A stretch of 64,000 nt of DNA from Epiperipatus broadwayi (Eukaryota; Onychophora; Udeonychophora; Euonychophora; Peripatidae): the NCBI GenBank assembly GCA_028023455.1, contig JAQFVV010012969.1, positions 298,450 to 362,449 on the forward strand, in the 5' to 3' direction. How positions within the stretch are numbered: position 1 is the first letter of the stretch; each line of letters begins with the position of its first letter. The notes below the pieces were generated by a model. That model saw nothing but the letters and a program-made list of their open reading frames with translations. It had not been told where the DNA came from and did no database searches. A program made the translations under genes and the position numbers. Shown here in pieces: positions 42,889 through 55,924 of this stretch.

Positions 42889-43312
42889 GATTGTTTATCT
42901 TTTCAGCATATATGTGTTTAGGTGTATCAGTGTTATTAGATAGAGTGGAGAGAGGTGGGTGGTGTGAAAGTCTGTGCTCATATACCCTATATTACATATA
43001 TATAGCCACAGGTATATAACAAGCCTGTGTTTCAGTTATTACATTATAGAGATATCTGCCCATCCTTGCATATGTATTAAATGGATTATGTCCTGTACAT
43101 GTGGGGTTCAGATTGACCTTAGGTCAACATGGGTGTGACAATAATCTCGGCCTCAGGGTGGCCTTTGAGCATTCCATCATCGGATTTTCAATTGGATGGA
43201 CGGTTGAAGAGTTGGAGTGGATTGAAGCCTGTCCATTAAACTATGAGGATAGTCTATCTTAATATATATCTGAGCACTTATACTATATATGTGTGTAAAG
43301 ATGATAGTCTGG

Positions 43313-43356
43313 ACCAACTGATGATTGCTGGTTTAGCATGAAATACATATATTGGT
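43313..43356 (+). ncRNA. Hammerhead ribozyme (family B, unit 2)
   Basis: Same as the unit 1 ribozyme 468 bp upstream, except that the stem III loop reads ATACATAT where unit 1 has ATACGTAT. Confidence 0.78.
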
Positions 43357-43479
43357 GATTGTTTATCTTTTCAGCATATATGTGTTTAGGTGTATCAGTG
43401 TTATTAGATAGAGTGGAGAGAGGTGGGTGGTGTGAAAGTCTGTGCTCATATACCCTATATTACATATATCAGATTTATA

Positions 43480-46400
43480 GATTTTCATTTTAAATTATAA
43501 AAAAAGATATAATATAAAACCACTTCTTTTCTTTTTTTTTCTTCTCAATATTACTTACACAGTAAAAGAAGAAATAAATTATCTTAATATATTTACAATA
43601 TACATATATATTGTAATAGTATGGAAAATAGGGATTAATAAAAGAATCTGAGGTTAAAATGTCCCACAATTGGGTAGCCATTTGTAACAGAACACCACAT
43701 TAGAGCTGAATTATGAGATGGGAAACCATCATCTTACCAAACCAAACAAAACATAAAAATAAATATAAATGACTATGAAGAACATGAGAGATCAACACAG
43801 ACCCTATGGTAACTGTATTAACTATGCGTTCACCAGCATTACACTAAAGAAATAATCATTCATTGTCATGAATGATCAACAATAAAAATAAATCAACAGT
43901 CAATTTTGTGATTGGACTTGAAATGGGTCTACTATAGACTCGGGCGGCATTGGAACAGATTATTTAAACATTAATTTGGATACACAAACTTAAGTGTTAA
44001 TCCATTAGAATATATCAAATTTTAAAAAAATAATGCTGGAATGTTATAACATGCTGATCATCATCAAGGTTCTTGCCATTTAGTACCACTAATGTACTAG
44101 CCAACTATAAACTTGATTTCTAAATAAATAATTAAAATGAAATGTAATGCATGGACATTAAAGAATATCCCCTTTTCACTAACCAGGATCATCATCAACT
44201 GGATAGCCATAAACACTAAATATAACCCTCTTTTAAATAACAGACCATTATGCACAAATCTAGCTCAGAGAAAAAAAGCTCTATAACTGTTCCCGTGAAC
44301 AAGAGATGTAATACATCTAATAATTTATCATATTTTAGGATTAAATAAATTCACTGGAATAATTTAAACAATGAAATATAAATTTATTAATAATTAAAAC
44401 AAAATTAAAGTCTATGCTATACATATAAATCAAATTAAGCCTTCTGATTTTGATTAATACTAAAAAGAAATCCACTATTATATTGTAATTTACATATATA
44501 TCCCAATAGGTTTACATAAAACACCTATATATCAGCACACACATGTTTGTATAATATAAAATGAACATATTTGAATTGTCATATAATAAAAATAAGTTAT
44601 CGCATTTTAATGCATAAATAAGATGACTTTTTACATATATATTTGGGTATTCATGGAGGTGTGTGTACCCACTGATGTTTATATCATATATTTTAATTTT
44701 TCAAAATAATAAACTTATTAAAAATATATTTTTCAATTAATTCCACATTGAAAATATACAAAAAATTCAGTGAATTGAGTGTGAAGATATTTAAGATTCC
44801 CGCTTTCAGATCTAAGTACTTTGGACTGGCTTGGATATATAGAAAGACAAGTAAAGAAGAGAGTGGAACCACTCTTTTCTTATTAAATTCTCTGTCTCGG
44901 TATTTGTAATCTGATTGGCTAAGCGTTTGAGAGGTTTGCACTCTCTCAGTTTAATAAAATTCACATGTATGTGCATATATATAAAAAAATAGTATGAATC
45001 AAAGTAATTAATTCACTCATTATTTCTAACGATAAAAACATTTTTTTTCTTTTTTAAAAAAAAAAAATTATCATGAGATTCAGTTTGGAAAGTTCTTTTT
45101 ACTTGATTAATTATAAACATTTTTTAAAATATTCCAGAAAATTCTTGTTTTCCAATCTAGAAATATTTTTGGAGTTTTCCTTTTTTAATACAACTTACTG
45201 GAAATGCATCTTTCTTTTTGTTTAATAAAGTTATTTACTTTTAAAAAAATGTAATTTAAAAATTATAACTGTCATTTTCACTAAAAAAAATTATTTAAAA
45301 TAATCTGCCAGCTGTACTTTATATATATGATGCAGCATCTTTATCTGTGCTTCTCTACATATAGAGTACACATATAAACTAATTGTTCAATAAGTTGATG
45401 GATTCTCTTGGTAATCTGATCCCTTCTAAAACCCTGGACTGGCTTATTGTCATTTTTGAGAAAGATATAATCTAGCAACTGTTGGCCTGCAGTGAGCTCT
45501 TCTCTATGCCATCTAATACACACATATATGGGCTATGAATCACATAAAATCAGGGACTTACTTCCATGGGAATCCAAACTCTACTATTGTGAGCTAGTAG
45601 CAGCAACTGGACTAGCACTGCCTTAACTCTAAAACATTCCTCATGCTGTTATAATCTGTAAAAAAAAAAACCTAAAAACTCTCCCTAATCTTTTTTCCAA
45701 CCTTTTTATAGTGAGGTTGGAATTTAAAAAGTATAGTAATTAAAAGCAAGTTTTCTTTATCTCGATTGAAAAAAGTTAATGACTCTTTTCAATTTATATC
45801 AATCCTTTCAAAAACAACTTTGTAGGATCAAAATATGTTATACGAGCTTTAATTTAAAACATGTAATCTAAGCAAAATAGATAGTGGAATTTTATTATTA
45901 CAAATATATCTATTGTAACATAAAAACATGCTTGTTTTAATTTCAAAATCAGAATTAATAAAATATTAATTAGATCTTTTTTAAATGTTTATTTTATAAT
46001 AATTTTTTTCATTCAAAATTATTTAATTCTTAAGTATTATTCCAGTGTAATATAGAAAATATTTATAAAAAGATTTTTGTCTGTTTATTTCTACTTTTCC
46101 TTTCAACTTCAAATATATAAATGCATACACATTACTAAGTTGTTATATGTCATGAGATGTGTACCATCTAAATATATATATCTTATAAAGTAAGCAAATG
46201 TAATTACTACAAGTAAAGGAACATAAATCAAAACAAAGTCTTTTGGTAGAGAAAGCTAAAAATATAGATATATGCCATTAATTCTATAAAACACAAATTA
46301 CAAGTGAAAAATTATTTTGATTTTTTTAACTGGAAAAATCTGCAAGACTTATCTTATGCTCGAATGCATGAAAACAGCTTTGCAAATCCCAAATCATCTT

Positions 46401-48730
46401 TGCACAAAGCATTTAAATATCATCATAATAGTCGTTCATAAATTTAATTAATGTTGATACAATAGATTCATAATGGCTACATTCCATATATATACAATTA
46501 CTAAAAGTTATTACATTTAACATTTAAAATGATATAACATAGGCATTTATTACTTATGCTAAGTTGAATTAAACTGTTTAAATTTGAAATAAGGATTACA
46601 CTTTATTTGTTTTCATGCTGATTGCGGCCTATCTATTTCAACAAAATGCAAAGCAAAAATTATGAATTCTTAAAGATCAAATGATCTTTAAACTCATTCA
46701 AAAGTGAAAAAAAAAATTACTGTCTGATCCAGAACTGACCAATCAGATAACACTAAGACAAAATGCAGGAATATGTAATACCTATTGAATTTTTCATTTA
46801 AAACCATGACTCCTTTACTACATTTCATCATTTAGAAGGGCTCTCAATTAACAAAAAGATCATCTTAATAATGATGATTTAATAAACCAAATCCAATCAG
46901 TTAGTGCTTGCTTATCAAATATATTTTTTGTTTAGTGTAGTAATGTGTGAACTTTTTAACAACCAATGAATATCGCTGATTTTCTTTTTTTTTTTCTCAT
47001 CCTGCTTTACCTTGTAGATGACTTGAAGACTGTACTCTGAAAAGTAATCTAAGATGATTTGAAGACTGTACTCTGTAAACTAATATATCACTTCTATTAG
47101 AGAATTTCTGAGATCTACTCAGCTCTGATGTGAACTGATAACTTATTTGAAGTGGCTTTATAACTTTCTGTAACGTTTCCCACTTAACACCAAAAAATCT
47201 GTTTTCCACAACTCAAAAGCTAACCTGCCCATTTGCATAGGATATTTTTCAAAAACAACTCGGATCCTTTCCCTTTATCCTCCAAATGCTTTTATGAAAA
47301 ATTTGCTTTCCAAGCTATATTTCCAATCATTACAGCCTTTATACAGATTAAAAGTATATATTTGCAAATATTTTTTTTTTTAATTTTTAATATTTTCAAA
47401 GTCCATGATAAATGAATTCTCATAATTAATTTGATCTTAAATTACCATTTTCACTGTCAATCATATGTCACTAGAGATGCATATTTTGAAATTAGTTTTT
47501 CCGACTAAATTCATCATTACAAAAAAAAAAGTTAAACATTACAAACACTTCTTGTGAACTGATATATTATAAATATAGAACATATTTAAATTTACTGTAT
47601 GGTTTAATTACCATTTTGAAATGTGTTAAAAAAATACATTTTTTTTTAGGAAAATTTTAAAAAAAACAGGTTCATTTCCAATATTTCAGCTTTTAAAAAT
47701 GATGAAATGTTAAGAAAATTCATTGGCTATTTAATTATGTAAATAATTTGGTGCTCTTTTCGTATATGACCTACCCGTTTGTGAAAGCATCATATCAGAG
47801 TAACTAATTGTTATTTTTTTCATAAAAAAAATTTTGTTTAAATGTAATATGTTTGAAAATTTGAAAATAATATTTATTTAGAAAACAAGTATGACATTAA
47901 CATATTTTAATAACATACAATGATTGAAAAACAAATACGTTTAAACATATGAAAATAATTTATTTTTGAAATTTCATAAATTCTAATGTTATAGTGGCAA
48001 CCCAGTTACGCGGCATAAAAATACTGACAATTAAAACGTACTTACAATTCCTTTAAATACACGTTGCCTTTGCCTTTTAGAATCATTGTCTATTTGCAAA
48101 ATATATTAATTTCATGTTTGTTTTCTTTAAAAAAAAATACATTATTTTAATTCTTTCAATCATATTACATTTTGTTTGTTTGTTTTTGATTTTTTTTACA
48201 AAAAAACTTATCAATTAGTTCATTCAGGTATAGTTTGGTATATTTATTGTGGCTATACCAGCAGAAAGACCAATAATTGTTACATTTTTATACTTATATT
48301 TTCCAATTAAGTCATGATGTGTTGATTGTTTAAAATTTTCAAAAGAAATTATTTTTGCTAGTTATTAAAATGAATGTAACATAATTTATAAAAAAAAAAA
48401 AAGAATTAAATTATAGAGCCTTAACCAAGTGATAAAATACAATTACTTGACTAAATATACATACATGGGGGGTGGGGTGGATATTTATATATATAAATTG
48501 CAAACAACATATTTAAATTTATTATTACAAAATAGTTTTTGAATTGATAAAAAATTCAAACCTACCATACAAAACACAATGCAATCTTTACAGGATTCAG
48601 TGCAAGCAATTACTCATACATGTGTGTGTATATAAATTATTAATTATATATATTTAATCTCAAAAATAATATTTCAATATTATTTTTATAATGAAAATTT
48701 GTTTATAAACTTCTCATAAATCATATAATA
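43480..48730. other. Long AT-rich stretch without supported genes
   Basis: Only short ORFs with no recognisable domain. A 35-bp two-unit repeat at about 47018-47088 ('ttgaagactgtactctg' twice). Several homopolymer runs. A 60-codon minus frame at 45341-45523 (LTAGQQLLDYIFLKND...) has a faint LINE-endonuclease flavour that I cannot support. Otherwise nothing seen. Confidence 0.5.
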
Positions 48731-48732
48731 TC

Positions 48733-48867
48733 AATAATTATGTGCTTATAACGCTCGTTAAAGAAGTTATATGATTATGAAGCCATAGAGCTTTGAAACG
48801 CTAAGCTTTAAATAAATTTAATAATATATACAACTTCTTTAACGAGCGTTATAAGCGCATAATTATT
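48733..48867. mobile_element. Foldback element, ~40-bp arms
   Basis: Arms 48733-48772 and 48826-48867 ('cttataacgctcgttaaaga' and its complement) flank a ~53-bp core, 'gccatagagctttgaaacgc'. The core shares its 'gctaagc...gctt' block with the sequence next to the Penelope-like relic (about 49935-49985), suggesting a Penelope-derived origin. Confidence 0.78.
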
Positions 48868-49009
48868 AATATTTTTAATAATATTTATTTAATAAACAAT
48901 AAATGACTAATAAATTTTGGCCAAAACATTAATTGTTGTTTGTGAATAAAGTTCTTTCAGTCAAAAAAAAAAATAATACAGCAATATGCCATTAAGATTT
49001 ATACCTGCC

Positions 49010-49080
49010 TAGTTCAGTGACGTGGTAGAATATCAGACTTTGGAGTGTAAGGTTGCCGGGTTGATTCCAATTTTGGTATT
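49010..49080 (+). repeat. tRNA-like SINE head
   Basis: 'agtgacgtggtagaatatca' (A-box-like) and 'ggttgccgggttgattcc' (B-box-like) are spaced as in a tRNA, with an anticodon-arm-like segment between. No clean acceptor stem or CCA, so this is a SINE relic. Related decayed tails may lie near 21330 and 38245. Confidence 0.5.
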
Positions 49081-49089
49081 TCCGACTCT

Positions 49090-49885
49090 CAAATTTCTAA
49101 TGAATTCTTTTGCAAGCTTGATTCCTTTATTTATTGAATTTATAATTATTTGTAAATGGAAAAACATAATATGAAAGTCATATACATAATGGTTCTTTTT
49201 TTGCAATTTATATATGACTGTAAATACAAATTGTTAATTAGATATACTTACCATATTATTTTGAATATGACATACTTTTTATTCATATTTTAGACCAATA
49301 AAAGTGAGAGTGCATCTTAAATTCGATAGAAGCAAATATTTTATTAACTTATAATTATTTTTTTTTAATTTTCTAAGCTTAAAATCCCATTGCATCTTAA
49401 ATTTAGGGGCATCTTATATTCTAAGAAATATTGTACTTTTAACAAATATAATTTATCAACTTATTTTTAATAGGCATGCAATAATTTCCAATGAGAGTTT
49501 TTTGTTTTTACTTTGCTCTGTTAGAAAAGAAAAATATATATATATCTTAAATATCTTTTTAAAACAAATGGATAGACAAAGTAAAAAAAATAAAAAACAC
49601 AAGTATGTTGTTTCTTGATTATTGATGGCATAGACTGTCAGATGTAAGTTTTTATATACGACTTTAGTTATAAATTTATGAGGAATGTAATAAACTTGTT
49701 ACCAAAAATCCAATTTCGATCTATCTAACAAATATTTTTAATTTATGAATAAAAAACTTTAAAAAAGTATAATTTTTTACTTTTCTTGTTTTTATTTAAT
49801 AATGATGAATATACTTTTTCAGGCTTAGTGTTTATGGAATTGCATTTTTATGCAATCAGACTTTACATTTACAATAATTAAGTAA
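49090..49885. other. No gene seen
   Basis: AT-rich, no coding signal. Confidence 0.5.
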
Positions 49886-50135
49886 TTTAAATTGCGCTTT
49901 ACGCAAAAAAGTGAAGCTTGTCTAAAATATTATTAAAGAGTTATATGGCTAAGCGCTTTCAGAGAACTTAAGTCTCCATATTCATAGCCTACTTTAATTG
50001 AAGTTTAGCGGTGATTTATGCAAAATTTATGCAAATTTTCTTTTATAAAGACCATTTTCTGGAGATTGCAAAGCACGATTCTTTTCGTTTTATTGCACAG
50101 TTGTCATTTGCAATAAAGCATGCCTCCTTAATCTT

Positions 50136-50470
50136 TCATTTCATATCATTACGTTCAGTGCATAGTGCCCTTGCCATAGTGGGTTCGAACACATGGCCTG
50201 TTGTTTTTTGGTGCTCGAAGAATATGGATCTGTTTTCAGTATTATTTATAGCTCTCCTGTATAAATAATGATGTTGAGATGTTCTTATTGTAATGTTGGC
50301 ATGGGTCTCTCCATAATATGCCGCTCTAAATCCATTGGTTGGGCATGAAATCTTATAAACTGCTTGGGCTATTTGATCAGAAGGTATTTGGTCTTTGGTA
50401 TTGTTTATCATTCTGTTTGTTGAAGGTAGGGTGTGGAATCTACTACTCAAAGGGGAAGTAGAAAACTAGT
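50136..50470 (-). pseudogene. Penelope-like element GIY-YIG endonuclease relic
   Basis: The ~104-residue minus frame carries a GIY-YIG-type nuclease domain: VYKISC (31-36), AYYGET (44-49), R56, EH (79-80) and GHVF (85-88). This matches the C-terminal endonuclease of Penelope-like retroelements, which nicks target DNA for insertion. The second half of the motif reads YYG where YIG is canonical. The frame is blocked by a stop just upstream, and no reverse transcriptase is found beyond 50470, so the element is 5' truncated. The sequence downstream on the minus strand (to about 49930) is probably its 3' region. It shares a block with the foldback at 48733. Confidence 0.78.
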
Positions 50471-50474
50471 ATTT

Positions 50475-50875
50475 TATTACAATAATTAAGCAAATTGAAG
50501 ATATTGTGAGAATTGATTTTGAACAAAATGAAAAAAAAAAATACAATATAGCTGCTGGAATCCACTCAAGACAATGCAATACAATATTTATATTAAATTT
50601 CCAATCCAGCTGACAATTTCAATTGAATAACAATCTTCTTCAGATCTTTTTCTTTTTTTTTTACCTCCAAATGTTTAAAAAAAAAAACTGTTAAAGCTAA
50701 TTTAATATATTATCCACCAATATAAAATGGGAAGTCTTTAAACTGAAGTTAAAACTGTCATAAGCATTCTGCATTAACATTAAAAGGAAAGGGAAAAATG
50801 TCAATTTTTTAATAATCTATATATAATGTATAATAACTAGGTGACATAGTATTACAACACTTGATGTCACTATAT
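50475..50875. other. No gene seen
   Basis: AT-rich, with A- and T-runs. The Penelope-like reverse transcriptase expected here is absent. Confidence 0.5.
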
Positions 50876-50880
50876 TGACA

Positions 50881-51535
50881 CAAAACCAAAAAGATACCAC
50901 TTGATCCTTACATTATGCTGTTCAGCAACAAATCCTTTTTTGTTCACTACATTTGTAACCTAGCATAAGCTTTAGTAATCAATAGATATCAGATGGTAGA
51001 GTTTATTAAATCTCTATCCAAAGTTGTTTTAATCCAATATTTCTAGACTATATTTTAGCTTATGGTTTTCATCAATGGGGAGCTTTTGGATCTGGGAATA
51101 GTATACTTGAATCCCTCGGATCTAATGCATCTTTCAACTAGCAGCCATTTTTTACTTCTTTATCTTACTACTATTAAGCTACTAGCCTAAATAAATCATG
51201 TTAATGTTTTCCATCCAAGCTAATTTGCTAGTATAGTTATATAGATCTGAAACTAGTTTAATATCTCCATGTTATGATAACCTTAAATTTTTCTAACTAC
51301 AGTCACCTTTATCCTTTGGCCAGAGTTGATATAAAACCAATAAAACATCATGCTATTCAGCATCAAATTATTTTTCTCTCACCACATCGCTTTCACCTAA
51401 TTATAAACTAGAGCCCAGTCTGGTAATATTGAATAGGAGAATAATGGATAGGGATTTAAAAAGCATTAACATTTGGCATCTACTAATTACTAAAGTTTAC
51501 ACTAGATGGCATAAATGTGGTGAGAGGAAAAGAAT
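50881..51535 (+). mobile_element. Old family A tandem copy A8
   Basis: The terminal motif (aaacca..aaacatca) occurs at 50883 and 51334, so the unit length is about 451 bp and a second unit begins head to tail. The second unit then turns into an inverted piece: 'ctctcaccacat' at about 51375 pairs with 'atgtggtgagag' at about 51515. The ribozyme region on the minus strand (51032-51091) is decayed (TTGATGA core, AAATA where GAAAC is expected). Confidence 0.7.
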
Positions 51536-51539
51536 ATAT

Positions 51540-52750
51540 TAACACAAATTATGGTCTCTTCTTATTTTAGAATTATAACATAAACTTTAATTAGAATCTG
51601 ATTTTTAAAAAAAAAACAAATGTAATTTAATAAAAATAACGCATTCCGAATAACTTTCAATTAGAGAAAAAATAAAAAGAAAGCAAATTGTTATTATTTT
51701 TTAAAAACTAAAAATAACGATTAATAAAATAATTCTAGAATTTCCTCTTCATCATAAACACATAATATTCATTAATATTTTTTATATAAAAAAAATATCT
51801 TGTTCTATTACAGTAATTATTTTTTTAATGTAGATGACACGATATGTGATATTTTACTAGAATATTTATTTATGACGTAACGACTGACGGAGTGAATATA
51901 GGAAGTTTTTAGAATTTACATAAACTAAAATCATAAGCAAAAGAAATACTAATATGATTAATAACAACAATTTTCAGTTTGTTTTTTAGACACATCAGTT
52001 ATAAGACCTTACAGTTTGTTAATTTGGGCAATTTTTTAGTGCAGCTCGATTAATTTCAATATTTACGTTGCTTTTAATAACATGTAATTATAATAATAAC
52101 AACAACACAACATTTTTACTCTCATGAAAAGAATACAAATCTTAAAGTTCAAATAAATGTCTCAGGCGGGGGGGGGGGGAGTGTTGTTATTTATTTTAGT
52201 TAATAATGACAAATAAGAACAATGGGAATTTGAATTTCATACAAATAATCCAATAATGTATTCTATAATCCACAATCCATTTTAATTATTTGATACATTT
52301 TATAATCATCAAATAATTTCATTTTGCTTTTGCATTCAGTTTGAATAAATCAAACTATGCAAAAATTCAACTATAAGGAATTCGATATCTTCATTTGATC
52401 AAAAGCCCAAATTCAATTAATGAGAATACACAATTCACTTAAGCAATCTACAAGAGATTATGATGGAATGGAGAAGAGGGAGTATAAAGTATTGTAACAT
52501 GATAGATGTGAGAGCAATGATAAAGATGATAAATAAGGAGGGCATAGGTACTTTCTCATTCAAACTATCAATGCATATAAAAATTTCATCAAATATATGT
52601 TTATATAACAACAACAAAAAATCAATAAAAGAGACTTCTCGAATCTTAATCATATTTATTAACAAAAAGTTTTTAAAAAATAGACTTCATGGTTACCGAT
52701 GTGTCTAGCCCTACTGTCCCAGTATGTGTACAAAGATAAATAATAGCTAA
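51540..52750. other. No gene seen
   Basis: AT-rich, G-run at about 52168-52179. Overlapping short ORFs on both strands around 52435-52708 have no domain. Confidence 0.5.
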
Positions 52751-52755
52751 ATCAT

Positions 52756-52956
52756 CTATGTTCTTTATTACTGTTTTACAATGCTTTTGTTACAACCCAC
52801 TATGATAGTTTCGATTGCCCCAATAATCTTCTTCAGAACTTCTACTTATATTTCCATACCATATAAATAGAAAACCTGAAAAATATTGCTGGGGCAATCG
52901 AAAATGTCATAGTGGGTTGTAATAAAAGCATTGTAAAACAGTAATAAAGAACATAG
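52756..52956. mobile_element. Foldback element with hammerhead-like core
   Basis: Arms 52756-52827 and 52883-52956 are near-perfect reverse complements ('ttacaatgcttttgttaca', 'ttcgattgcccc'). On the minus strand the left arm reads CTGAAGA, A, GATT...AATC, GAA, ACTA-TCA-TAGT. This resembles the hammerhead layout, but the next base is G, which would block cleavage. Related in plan to the foldback at 62076-62245. Confidence 0.75.
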
Positions 52957-52959
52957 AAT

Positions 52960-54120
52960 ATTTAGTATTATATGGATTTGGCAATGCAATAAGAAAGATA
53001 AAATTATAAATACTTCATAAAGAAGATAACTAATAGCCTGAGATTCGTGACAGTTGAGTCCTATACTAAGGTAACTATCAAAAGACAATAATGTGAAGAG
53101 AAAAAAATGCTACCGGGCAGCAAGAAATATTTGGTCAAGAAGTTATTCCTCGTATATAAAAATCATTATACTATTCACATAAATGAAGATCATTATTTTA
53201 TCTGCCAAGACAAAATAATAATATGGAAAAAAAAAATGGAAACAGGAAACATTTTAGTCAGGGAGTTAGTTATCCACCAAGAAAGTATCCTACTGATAGC
53301 CTAATTTTAGCACCTAACTTAATTTATAGCACATTTTAATTTGCATGTATTTAAAATAAATTAATTTTAAATAACCTTAATTCAAAAAATGCCACAAAAA
53401 TGTATATATAATAATTAGTCAATATTTTTTTAAAAAAAAAATAACCCATTAACAAAATCTCACTGTAAATTATTCGATATTATATTAAAATGTAACCATT
53501 AATCAATTTTTATCAAGATCATTCAAGTTTAAATATTACGAATACAAATTTTCACGATATCTTTTAATGTTTGAAAATGATTTTATTTAAATCAGTTTTA
53601 TGCATAAATACTTTTTATCTATAACTATCATTTAAGATAATAATATATATATATAAAATATTTAGAAAAAATATTTTTATTTAATTTGCACTAAAAATAA
53701 AAAAATACTTTTTTCTCCAAGCGCAATTTTGTTATATGTAAAATTGAACTAAAAGAATGGGGTGTCCATAAATTAATCATATATTTTTTGCTTTTTAGTC
53801 CATTTTATATATTTTATTTTTGATTTTTTAGTATTTGGATATTTTGCAACTGACTTTTCTGTTCATATTGAAATTTCAAACTGAAAATCTAAATGCTGTC
53901 ACTATATTTTCAGTATTTGAAATGAAATTCACACATGTTAAAAATCATTTACAAGATTTATGTATTTATGAAAGTAACATTTTAAAAAAAGCAAGTAACA
54001 GTTAAATAATTAAGAAAAATTAAGATTTCATTCTTTATTTCTTTTTCTTTTTACTTAAATTAACTAAAGACTTTTTAGTGAATTAATCATATAATTCAAT
54101 GAAAGCATATTTTAAAAACT
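52960..54120. other. No gene seen
   Basis: AT-rich with short ORFs. No recognisable repeats. Confidence 0.5.
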
Positions 54121-54239
54121 ATACTGCCATCTATTGTGCATCATTGAAAACTTACTGAAACAATTTCAATGCAAGTCTAAAATATTACACAGTCAGAACA
54201 TGTTCAAAATATGAAGAAAATCAGTTCAATAGAAGTATG

Positions 54240-54490
54240 TTAAAAATTGGTTACAGATTTTGGTTGTTGTCGATGAGCAGATATATCCCATTGGATGGCG
54301 CTGTTTTCACGCTAAAACACATAAAAATGCTGTTTCCGCGGCCGACACCTTCGAACCTGCATTTTCTATAATACAACTTTTTTGTTGTGCTACAGATTGC
54401 AGGCTGCTATGTCGCGTCGCAGTACAGCATGTATGTTTTATGCAGCAAATATATTTTGCGAATTCGCACAGTTTATAAAATGATTACGGC
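54240..54490 (+). other. CpG-richer patch
   Basis: Visibly less AT-rich than its surroundings, with a cluster of CpGs ('tttccgcggccgacac', 'gtcgcgtcgcag'). A 72-codon frame (54260-54478, cysteine-rich) spans it but shows no domain. Could be a small regulatory region, a lost exon or an element end. Identity unknown. Confidence 0.3.
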
Positions 54491-55015
54491 TTGGGGAGAG
54501 GGTGTGTTTTTTTTAATTTGATGGAAATGTTGTTTTCATTGGATTTTTTTTTATTTTAAAGTATTGAAATGTTCAGATTTTGTAAAGTAATAATTAACAA
54601 ACTTTTTACACCGTAGTGTATTGAAGTTTTAAGTAGTAAATGTTGACGAAATATATGAATAAAGTTATTTGGAATTAGGTAACGAGTCAAGTAATGTACT
54701 GTTCGTAACATTCCATGAGACATTTTAAAATTGTACAGTGTGTATATTTTTGAAATTAAAAAAAAGTGTTACCACAAAAATATCCAGTAAGAAAAGTACA
54801 ATTAATTGTACACTGTTTTTTTAAATGTCATAAAAAGCATATATTATAAACATTTTATATATATTTGTCGTTGTTTAAAAAAGTTTTAGTTTCTTTCTTT
54901 TCTCTGACTACTGTTATTATTTGTTGAATATAGTTTACGTTTATTGTTATCATTTATTTTATAGATGTTAGTAAAAAAAAAAATATTTACAAAAATACGA
55001 TTTTGATATTTTTTA
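54490..55015. other. No gene seen
   Basis: AT-rich, featureless. Confidence 0.5.
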
Positions 55016-55020
55016 TTTTA

Positions 55021-55217
55021 ACCGTAAACCTATCCTAAAACTAACCCTAAAGCTAACCCTAAAACTAACCCTAAACTAACCCTAAAACTAACCCTAAACT
55101 AGCCCTAAAACTAACCCTAAACTAGCCCTAAAACTAACCCTAAAGCTAACCCTATAGCTAATCCTAAAACTAATCCTAATCCTAACCCTAAAACTAACCC
55201 TAATCCTAACCCTAAAC
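55021..55217. repeat. Interstitial telomere-like repeat (CCCTAA-rich)
   Basis: Some 15-20 units of the form 'ctaaccctaaa' with variants (agccctaaa, aatcctaaa, agctaaccctat). The opposite strand is TTAGGG-like, the telomere repeat of most animals. The phase shifts between 11- and 12-base units, so it is a degenerate derivative and not a true telomere tract. Confidence 0.88.
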
Positions 55218-55224
55218 ATAACAA

Positions 55225-55920
55225 GTTTTACTTTTAGTTATCATTCTATTTGAAATAAAAACTAGCGGTAAACAAAATCTTCGATAGAAAAAATCTCCGA
55301 TAGAAATTTGATTTTTTCTAATAAAAAGAAAACTAAAAAAGACGAATCAAATTGTAATTTGTTTATTTTATTTTACATTTATTATTATCATTTAATTTGT
55401 ATATGTTAATAAAAAATAATATTTAAAATTAAGTAATATTTAAAAAAGACAATTTTCTTTTTGTTTTTATTTTCGCATTACAAAAAACACATCAAAATGA
55501 TTATAATTAACGGCCCGTGAATGATCATATTTTATAATTTTAGCGTGAAAAGTGCGCCACAAACAAACAGAATTTCTAAGTTAAATAAAAGTGTTTAAAA
55601 AAAAGGTTATTCTTTAATAATTATTCTAATGCCAATAAAGGCTCTAATATTTAATTGTGTGTAAAGTTTTGCTTTTTCAGATTCTTCTCCAAAAATTGAT
55701 TGCACAAGGATGAGATTGTTTCTTATGTAGATTCAATAGGCTAATGGCATATTTGGGTTCAAATATTGTATTAAATAAATAAATAAATATTACTGTAAAT
55801 ATTGACTGTTTTGTTTTTTACACTACTACTTTTTTAAAAAGAACAGCAAATGTATAATCATAAATTCATTCAAGTAATAACAAAATCCCAAAACATTACT
55901 CGTAACAAGTTGTAAAGTTA
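55225..55920. other. No gene seen
   Basis: AT-rich, short (AAAT)n run near 55775. Nothing recognised. Confidence 0.5.
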
Positions 55921-55924
55921 TTTA

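Larger units (their letters stand above)
42457..43470 (+). mobile_element. Family B tandem array, 2.2 units of 468 bp (B3)
   Basis: The unit starting 'tatcagtgttattagataga' occurs at 42457, 42925 and 43393, a period of exactly 468 bp. Units 1 and 2 differ at only a couple of positions; unit 3 stops after ~77 bp. The flanks 'ttacatatatcag' at both ends may be a target-site duplication. Each full unit carries one plus-strand hammerhead (42845-42888 and 43313-43356). The head-to-tail arrangement with one ribozyme per unit is what reverse transcription of a circular or multimeric RNA would leave. Confidence 0.9.

Noticed and set aside
45341-45523. 60-codon minus frame as a LINE endonuclease relic
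   Set aside because: Only a short 'LLDYI' resemblance; no catalytic motif or continuing homology on either side.
52795-52840. An active hammerhead in the foldback at 52756-52956
   Set aside because: The cleavage-site base would be G and no stem I pairs, so at most a relic.
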